A stretch of DNA of 64,000 nt from Nansenia antarctica (Eukaryota; Chordata; Actinopteri; Argentiniformes; Microstomatidae): contig OZ022339.1 in assembly GCA_963989245.1 (NCBI GenBank), forward strand, positions 92,679,142 to 92,743,141. The letters are read 5' to 3'. The notes under the pieces are model-generated. The model saw only the letters and a program-made list of their open reading frames with translations. It did not search any database and was not told the DNA's origin. Shown here one piece after another: positions 57,388 through 64,000 of this stretch. Position 1 is the stretch's first letter. Every line of letters begins with the position of its first letter. The position numbers were made by a program, and so were the translations under genes.

Positions 57388-58320
57388 TGGGAAATGGCTC
57401 ATGGGATCACAGTTGTGGGGATGGACCCACATTGCGGTTACATGAAGGTCAGCAATGAAAACCTCCTTTCCCTGTAGAATTCAAGTGCATCTAAAATTAG
57501 TCAATGCTAGAAAATGGTACGTAAAACATATGGCTGAGTTCCAGCTATCTATTAAAATCACAACAAGGCATATAAGCCACAACATTACCTTTTCATCCAG
57601 GCACTTCAACAATCAACTATCCTTAGTATAAACATTTCTTGCATAAATTATTTGAAAAAAACATACCTTCATAGTAGCCATTTGGTGAATCAGTCTGAGG
57701 CAAGCGTTTCCTGCCTGGTGATGTAGTTTACAGATAGCGTTAGACAATGAATTCATGACAATTTATTTTCAAAACATACCTTCACCACTAACATGGATAG
57801 TTGTAACATACAAATGAGTCGATGTCCTTTCGAAGTCCAAGGGTCAACATGTTTTCCCTGTTCAGGCAAGTTGGTTGATCTTTGATGATGAGCTCATCAT
57901 GTGGCCTTGTAATATCCAGGACATAGTTGATCTGGAGAGGACATGTACAAATAAATCAACAGCAAAACAAAGAACACAGCATGCACCTCAGTCGTTTTCC
58001 AAATGAATAATAAAATACGAAGGACAATAGTATACAGAAACATCAGTTTACCAGCTGCTCCTGAAGGGGATGATGACCCTTTAGGGTCCATGAGGCTCTG
58101 CAGGGCTCCAGTGAGGACATTATTGTTATGTCCTCACATTTTTCTGAACATTGGTCAATGTTCTGCGGTTCCTTTTGCACTGTAGTAAAAGCTAGATCAT
58201 CGTCATGACTTGATCCATACACATTTGTCCAGCTGAACCAGTTATACAGATGATAAAAGGCTGTCATAATACCTGAGGGGCGTGCTGGAGATGAAGTGCC
58301 ACTTGAATACAGTGTAGATG
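57388..58320 (-). pseudogene. Ulp1/C48-protease-like exons downstream of the KDZ-type transposase
   Basis: Four exon-like blocks with good splice sites lie on the minus strand. 58273-58320 encodes STLYSSGTSSPARP. About 58046-58228 encodes ALQSLMDPKGSSSPSGAA in one frame. About 57850-57935 encodes INYVLDITRPHDELIIKDQP and LNRENMLTLGLRKDIDSF. About 57391-57475 encodes GKEVFIADLHVTAMWVHPHN then CDPMSHFP, with donor GTAAGT. The last two resemble the N-terminal half of the Ulp1-like region at the C-terminus of fish KDZ-type proteins (D-V-W followed later by a TPGHW catalytic block). That catalytic block was not found, so the domain is incomplete. Confidence 0.45.
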
Positions 58321-58426
58321 CTAAAAAAGATATGATCAATAATTGAAAAAACATTAGCAGTGGAGACAAAACAATTTCAAAGATAACAACATTTAACACA
58401 CATATTTAAATATTTAACACGCACCC

Positions 58427-59070
58427 ATTACTGCCTTTCCACTTGAATCAAGAGTGAGGTCCTCTGGTGACACTTTCCGAAGGTCTGTCAGGGTCTTCTC
58501 ATTGACCATGCTGTTGTGGTGATGAATAATACATCGCATGACAAAGAGACATCATGTTCATGAAATAGTTATTTTTTCTCATTTTTGAGAAAATCTGTTC
58601 GGCTGTTTGAGAGTTCACCCAGCCACAGAGCTCCGGGACAAGGCCTATCTTTCTGAGGCAATCCTTTGGGTCTTTTGTGTTAGCCTCATGGAAAGTGTCA
58701 TAGAGAGCATAGTGATCCGAAGATCCTGTTGTAGGGTGTGCATTTATGTCCACGGGCTCCTTTTTCAATTTGAACCAGGGCAGGTTTATTTTCAGCCCAC
58801 CTTTCTCAGCGGACTTCAGATTGTCAGGTGTGGCTTCGGTCAGTCTGCCTTCATTTGGTCTGAAGGGCAGTTCTTCGGATTCCCTCAAGTTGGTGTGAGT
58901 AGCCAGACCTCTGGCAAAGTCATATAATATATATACATATTATGGCCACATTTGGAAAGTGTTTAAAAGACAGCAGCATGTCCGCATAATCTCTTGGGCT
59001 TTCAGCTCTTATATTGAACTTAAGCGCATTCACAATTCCACATGGGCACATTATCACTGCCCAGCCGCCT
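58427..59070 (-). pseudogene. KDZ-type (HMGXB3-like) transposase fragment
   Basis: The minus strand encodes CPCGIVNALKFNIRAESPRD, YADMLLSFKHFPNV, FARGLATHTNLRESEELPF, GSSDHYALYDTFHEANTKDP and VNSQTAEQIFSKMRKNNYFM. After a frameshift it continues MRCIIHHHNSMVNEKTLTDL. These are conserved in fish HMGXB3-like proteins related to KDZ transposases. Breaks include a TA-repeat expansion after HFPNV (58925-58950) and a shift near 58545. A donor (GTGCGT) at 58427 leads to the next exon. A LINE inserted at 59101 separates it from any upstream exons. Confidence 0.55.
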
Positions 59071-59100
59071 TAACAGGAAAAGAAATTGAAATATAAGTAC

Positions 59101-61339
59101 ATGAATGAATGAATGAATGAATGGACTTTATTGTCATTGCTACAGTACAGGTACCAAACAACGAAATTTAGGAGGGGTGGCTCCCCTGGTGTTAGGAAAG
59201 GAAAAAAAAAAAAACTTTTAGAAAAAGAAAAAAAAAATCACAAGAAGGTAAGGAGCTGGTTTACATAAATAAAGGCTATGTACACAATCCACTGTACTAT
59301 ACTGCACAGATAGTCAACTAGGGTTGTCATATTGCACAATAGTATTTTTTCACGTTATTTAAAGTGTCACAGTTTGCAGGCTTGAAATGTACATGTTTGT
59401 GCCTCAGCACTACACCTGATTTTTTCAGTCCAGCAGCTGCCATACAATCCGTCCAGACTGTCCAGGGCCCAGAACTTAGGTCTTTGCTGTGTTCAGGGCC
59501 TGGACGGCCCTGTGGTAGAAGCAGTTCTTCAGTCTGTTTGTCTTAGCGGCCGGGGTCCTGTACCTCCTTTTCGAGGGCAGCCTGGTAAAGTGTACGTGCC
59601 CAGGGTGGATCGGTCCCTGGAGATCTTTGAGGCCTTCCTGAGACAGCGTGTGTTGTACAGCTCTTCCAGAGAGGGGAGGGGGGCGCCGGTGATCTTCTGT
59701 GCTGTTCTCACTACTCTCTGTAGCGCATTTCTCTCCGCTGTTGTGCAGCTGGAGAACCAGTTGCAGATGCCGTAGGTGAGGATGCTCTCCACTGCGCCGC
59801 GGTAGAAGGCCACCAGTATCTCCTGCTTGTTGTGTTCCTTCCTGAGGCATCTCAGGGTGTATAGCCGCTGTTGTGCCCTCTTGATGGTGCCTTTTGTGTT
59901 GTCCTTCCAGGTCAGGTCATCCCGCATGTGATGTCCCAGGAATCGGAGGGTTGAGACTCTCTCCACGCTCTCTCCGTCGATGAGCAGGGGCTGGATCTCA
60001 GACTTTTTCCTCCTGAAATCTACGATGAATTCCTGGGTCTTTGACTTGTTCAGCAGCAGGTTGTTAACCTTGCACAGCTTGCTCAGTTGCTCTACCTCAT
60101 CCCTGTACGCCGCCTCGTCCCCCCCCGAGATACATCCCACCGAGGTGGTGTCGTCTGCAAACTTTACGATGTAGTTGCTGGGGTGGACGGGGGTGAAGTC
60201 GTGGGTGTAGAGGTTGTAGAGGATGGGGCTTAGCACGCAGCCCTGGGGGGACCCAGTGCTGAGGCTGAGGGCTGTGGAGGTGTGGGGGCCCACCCGCACC
60301 CTCTGGGGGCGGTCGGTCAGGAAGTCCTTGATCCACGCACATATAGAGTGTGATAGACCCAGGTCTAGTAGTTTGGTCACTAGCCTGTCTGGAAGGATGG
60401 TGTTGAAGGCGGAGCTGAAGTCCACGAAGAGCAGTCTCGCGTAGCTGTTTCCCCTCTCCAGGTGGGATAGAGTGGCGTGGAGAGTCGTCGCGATGGCGTC
60501 CTCTGTGGACCTGTGGGCTCTGTAGGCGAACTGGTATGGATCCAGGTTGGGCGGGAGGCGTGTGAGTATGTGGGCCCGGACTAGTTTCTCGAAGCACTTC
60601 ATGATGATTGGTGTGAGTGCCACCGGGCGGTAGTCGTTTAGGCAGCTCACCGTGCTTTTCTTCGGGACTGGGATGATAGTTGAGGTTTTCAGGCAGGGTG
60701 GGACGGTGGCCTGGGACAGGGACTGGTTAAAGATGTTGGTGAAAACCCCGGCCAGCTGGTCGGCGCAGTCTCTCAGCACCCGTCCCAGGACGCCATCCGG
60801 CCCCGAGGCTTTCCTGGGGTCCACCGCCTTCAGTACGCGTCTCACTTCATGCTCTGTGAGGGTGAGGCTGCTGAGAGCTGGAGAGAGTGGTGTTTGTGTT
60901 GCGGTTACCTCCGTTCGCCCCTCGTCGAACCGGGCGTAGAAGGTGTTCAGCTTTCCCGCCAGCAGGGGGTCGTCCTCTGCGGCTGTGAGCCTGTTGGCTC
61001 TGAAGTTTGTCATCTGCTGAACCCCCTGCCACATCCGCCTGGAGTCGTTGCTCAGGAGGCATTCCTCAATCTTCTCTCTGTGCTCTGCCTTGGCCGCTTT
61101 GATGCCGCGCTTTAGGTTGGCCCTGGTGGAGCTGTACAGCGGTGTGCTCTTCCCTGCGAAGAAGGCGTCCCTCTCGTTGATCAGTTTTTGGACCTTCCCA
61201 GTCATCCATGGCTTCGTGTTGGGGTAGACCCGGACCCGTTTGTCCACGGTGACTGAGTTGGTGCAGTTCACTATGTGGTTCAGAACCGACGACGTGTACT
61301 CTTCCAGGTCCTCATGCTCATATTCCTGCCATACATGAT
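59101..61339 (-). mobile_element. CR1/Rex1-like LINE with target-site duplication
   Basis: An 11-bp direct repeat AATATAAGTAC (59090-59100 and 61340-61350) bounds the element. The 3' end at 59101 carries an (ATGA)n tail and a conserved 3' UTR. The element is 5'-truncated before the RT. Because it carries its tail and duplication it is a recent insertion by target-primed reverse transcription. Confidence 0.9.
59529..61339 (-). CDS. Reverse transcriptase of the CR1/Rex1-like LINE
   Basis: About 600 codons are open. The order is a pre-RT linker (VYPNTKPWMTGKVQKLINER), DPRKASGPDGVLGRVLRDCA, LNDYRPVALTPIIMKCFEKL, LLFVDFSSAFNTILPDRLVT (first aspartate), LSTGSPQGCVLSPILYNLYT and YIVKFADDTTSVGC (catalytic FADD). 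The C-terminal region IPVP...YNTRCLRKASKI follows. The last conserved codons (LPSKRRYRTPAAKTNRLKN) lie in a second frame (59476-59560) because of one frameshift near 59600. The upstream methionine belongs to flanking DNA. The catalytic motifs are intact, but with the 5' end missing it cannot retrotranspose alone. Confidence 0.85.
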
Positions 61340-61469
61340 AATATAAGTACACTGGTGATATAAAGTGTTTAATTTGGACTTATTTTCTCTAAGCAAAAAT
61401 ATCATAAATTCCGATAATTGTGTTTTGCTAAACTTACCAGATGCACCCCAGACCTTTTGATGCGATTCA

Positions 61470-63040
61470 CCTGCGATGGAGAGGAGAGAGATTCCGTGGC
61501 TGTTTCCGCAGACTGCTCTGTCCCCTTTCTGCTTGTAGATGACCACAATGTGTGCATCCTTCCAGTCCTGGGGGAGGGTCTCATGTTCCCAGATGTTGCA
61601 GATCAGGAGGTGCAGATGGCGCGTGAGGAGGTACCCTCCGTGTTTGAAAACCTCTGCTGGGATGCCATCGGGTCCAGGGCTTTTATTGTTCTTTAGACCC
61701 ACAATGGCTTGACGGGTCTCAGAGAAGTGTGGTGGGGTGTCCAGGTGCGTGACTGGTGGCATGTCTGGGAGATTATCCAGAATATGCGGGTCAATGGGGT
61801 TGGTGTGATTGAGTAGAGACTCAAAGTGGTTTGCCCGCGGGCGAGGATATCATGATGGTCCTTAAAGAGAGTCGAACCGTCGACTGATCGGACTGGAGCA
61901 ATCGCCCGCTTCCTGGGGCCATACAATGCTTTGATGGCATCATAAAAACCCTGGGCGTTGTTGCAGTCTGCCAGGCTTTGGATCACCTTTGCCTTCTGTA
62001 TCCACCAGGCGTCCTCCATGGCCTGGAGGACGCGCTGGGTTGCTGTTCTTGCTGCAGCAACGACAGCTTTCAAGGTGGGAGAACCAGGGCAGGACAGGAG
62101 AGCTTTGTGGGCTTCATGCTTGTTTTTTAGCAGGTGCTGTATCTTGGCTGAGTTACAGTCAAACCAGTCCTGGTGACGTTTCCTCGTCTGGCCAAGCGCC
62201 TCAGAGGCTGCGCTGTGGATAGCCTGGCACAGAGCTGGCCAGTCAGCTGATTCCTCCGGGATCTTGTCGAGGTTTTCAGCAAGGAGCCGTCAAAGGTGAT
62301 CTTTCGAGGTGGGGGTGTTAAGCGCTGCAGAATTGAGTTTCTTTTTGAGCGCTGTCCTCGGTCCATGGGGTTGAATACTCATGAGGATTTTGGATCTGAC
62401 CATGAGGTGATCAGTCCAGCACTCAGCTCCGCGCATGACCTCATACAATCACATAGTCCAGAAGATGCCAATGTTTAGAGCAGGGGTGCTGCTAGGTGGT
62501 TTTGAACCTGTTCTTCATCTGGAAGATGGTGTTGGTTATAGACCAGGTGGTGTTCTGCACAGAGGGAGAGGAGCCGAAGCCTGTTGTTATTTATCTTCCC
62601 TACTCCATGTCGGCTAATAACTCTGTCCCATACCATCTGCTCCGTACCCACTCTGGCATTTAAGTCTCCCATGAGTATGAGCTTGTCCGTAGCCGGGGTT
62701 TTCTGTAGTATGGAGTTGAGAGCTCGGTAGAAAACCTCTTTGATGTTGAACTCGGCGTCTAAAGTTGGTGCATAAGCACTAATGAGAGTGGCGAAGCGTA
62801 CCTTTGCAAAGGGAATGCGCCATGTCATTAGGCGTTTGTTGACGCCGATAGGGGACTCTGGGATGCGTTGCAGCAGTTGGGACTTCACAGCAAAGCCTAC
62901 TCCATGGATGTGGCGAGTGCCTTCAGGGATCCCCTTCCAGAAGAAGGTGTACCCTGCACCAACCTCTGTCAGGGAGTCCTCTCCATATAGTCTGGTCTCG
63001 CTGAGAGCTGCAATGTCAATGTTATACCTTGCGAGCTCCA
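61470..63040 (-). mobile_element. LINE B: AP endonuclease and RT start (same family as LINE A)
   Basis: The minus strand encodes an endonuclease-exonuclease-phosphatase domain (62475-63040): DIAALSETRLYGEDSLTEVG with the catalytic-type glutamate, VGFAVKSQLLQRIP, LISAYAPT and LILMGDLNARVGT. The linker is frame-broken (62127-62366, 61693-62073). The RT start follows: GLKNNKSPGPDGIPAEVFKH, LPQDWKDAHIVVIYKQKG and CGNSHGISLLSIAG. It stops exactly at SIAG. Splice-like signals then appear ('ctctccatcgcag' and 'ctggtaagt' 35 bases on). The copy is dead, with several frameshifts. Confidence 0.8.
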
Positions 63041-63117
63041 GGGCCCTAACCCCAACCCTAACCCCGGGGGGAGGGGCAAGAAGCTTGCACATAGGTAGGG
63101 ATAAAGTGTACACATGT

Positions 63118-63148
<31 letters not shown>

Positions 63149-63560
63149 CTATTATGTGAACACAATGTAATTGAATACACTCAGACTCACACCCACTTAC
63201 TCTGTAACTCACACATCACCTATCACATCACATTGACCTAGGCAGTCAAGGGTCTGAGGAGAACTCTGTGGGAAACGACCCCTCTTCAGTATAGTGAAGA
63301 GACGTGATCGGTTAGTGCGGCTGCCGGTGGGTGGAGCTGTCATGCCAGATTAAACAGCAGGGCGTGTTAAGTTAATGGATAAGTTTAATGTTTAATGTCC
63401 AAGTATTGTTGTCATGAATTGTATTAATTATTAAATGTTCTCTTTTGTTTCAGTTTAAGCATGAACTATTTGGCTTGTTGAAACTAATGTAACTTAGCTA
63501 GCCTGCTTCTTTTGAAATTGCTTCCTTGTAATTTACCATTTACTATTATTATGTAATATG
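63041..63560. other. Short repeats and intergenic sequence
   Basis: There is a brief CCCTAACCCC-type stretch (63046-63066), a G-run and a (CA)n tract (63118-63144). Nothing else was recognised. Confidence 0.5.
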
Positions 63561-64000
63561 CAGGGCTCGACAGTGCGACCATTTCACTCGCAATTGCGAC
63601 TAAAAATAAATCTGTGCGACTAGAAAAATAATTCACAAGCACACTGTGCGAGTACAGATTTCAACCATTTCACTCGCATTTGCGACTAAAAATAAATCTG
63701 TGCGAACCGGGAAAATAATTCACGAGTGAAAGATTTCAGCCTACTGTAGGAGTGACGGCAATAACTGGACGATGTAGTCGCTTTGCCGGTAGAAAAACAA
63801 TCATGTGCGTTTTATTCTCACTCTCTGCATGCGTACTGACAACAACAACATTCATTCATCTCTGAACAGTGATGACTGCCATGTTGGAGAGTGAGAGGGA
63901 GAAGATGACAAAGATCCAGGTGGAGAAGAGGGCACCTGCAGAGAAGGACCCGGGTCAGACAACACCCCATCGCTCCAACGTGGGGGATGGAAGGCCAGCA
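63561..64000 (+). mobile_element. Left end of a hAT element, runs off the window
   Basis: CAGGGCTCGACAGTGCGACC followed by ATTTCACTCGCAATTGCGAC is a widespread fish hAT terminus. Two subterminal copies of 'ctcgcaattgcgactaaaaa'-type sequence (63588-63607 and about 63673-63692) are present. A possible transposase start, MTAMLESEREKMTKIQVEKR, opens at 63871 and remains open to the window edge. Confidence 0.65.

Noticed and set aside
39240..59070. Link between TET and KDZ transposons as described in fungi
   Set aside because: The TET pieces are of ordinary vertebrate tet3 type and lie 11 kb from the KDZ-like gene with other elements between, so proximity is probably chance.
63046..63066. Interstitial telomere repeat
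   Set aside because: Only about three imperfect CCCTAA-like units; too short and irregular.

Overview
The window looks like repeat-rich teleost fish DNA. It holds fish-type retroelements (a Penelope-like element, L2, Rex1/CR1-like and L1-like LINEs), hAT, Tc1/mariner and Crypton-type DNA transposons, tRNA-derived SINEs, GT-AG introns, and fragments of vertebrate genes (hltf, tet3, Tudor, ET). There are no bacterial operons, ribosome binding sites, CRISPR arrays or rRNA genes. I see no intact host gene; the recognisable host coding sequence is broken, truncated or amplified. All family names come from recognising motifs by eye, without database searches.

Layout. 1-3302 is one arm of a large interrupted inverted duplication. 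Its other arm is 28972-36775, with about 4.6 kb of extra sequence inserted in it. Each arm carries the last coding exon of hltf, an L1-like 3' fragment and minisatellites. 3430-13114 is a nest of transposons: a Penelope-like element with an SGNH-hydrolase-like upstream frame, a LINE split by an L2 and a hAT-like element (itself hit by a SINE), and a hAT whose cargo is a Ty3/gypsy integrase fragment. 13115-24656 is mostly ancient intergenic sequence with hAT and Tc1-like non-autonomous elements, two SINEs and many LINE 3' tails. 24657-26782 is an almost intact hAT transposase with one frameshift. 27932-28560 is an uninterrupted (CTA)n array of about 210 units. 30693-34432 holds three blocks of a 15-bp minisatellite separated by retrotransposon copies.

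36776-39230 is repeats and a possible LTR-element remnant. 39240-46210 (minus strand, GC-rich) is a scrambled tandem array of exon pieces of a TET-family 5-methylcytosine dioxygenase, closest to tet3; the Fe(II)/2-oxoglutarate-binding C-terminal segment occurs six times. 46425-47115 is a 41-bp satellite carrying a palindromic MITE. 47570-50131 (minus) is a degenerate Crypton-type tyrosine recombinase preceded by an exon that reads as a BET-type extra-terminal (ET) domain, in matching splice phase. 50400-56480 contains tandemly duplicated exon modules on the same strand: a Tudor domain of PHF20/PHF20L1 type, a 176-bp exon and a 105-bp phase-symmetric exon. 57390-59070 (minus) is a broken multi-exon gene resembling a KDZ-type (HMGXB3-like) transposase followed by Ulp1/C48-like exons. 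59101-63040 is two more LINEs, and the left end of a further hAT starts at 63561 and runs off the window.

Working together: the region behaves as a heterochromatin-like sink in which host exon fragments and transposons have been repeatedly duplicated. The two parts I would look at first are the tet3 exon-fragment array and the possible Tudor-ET-Crypton recombinase chimera.
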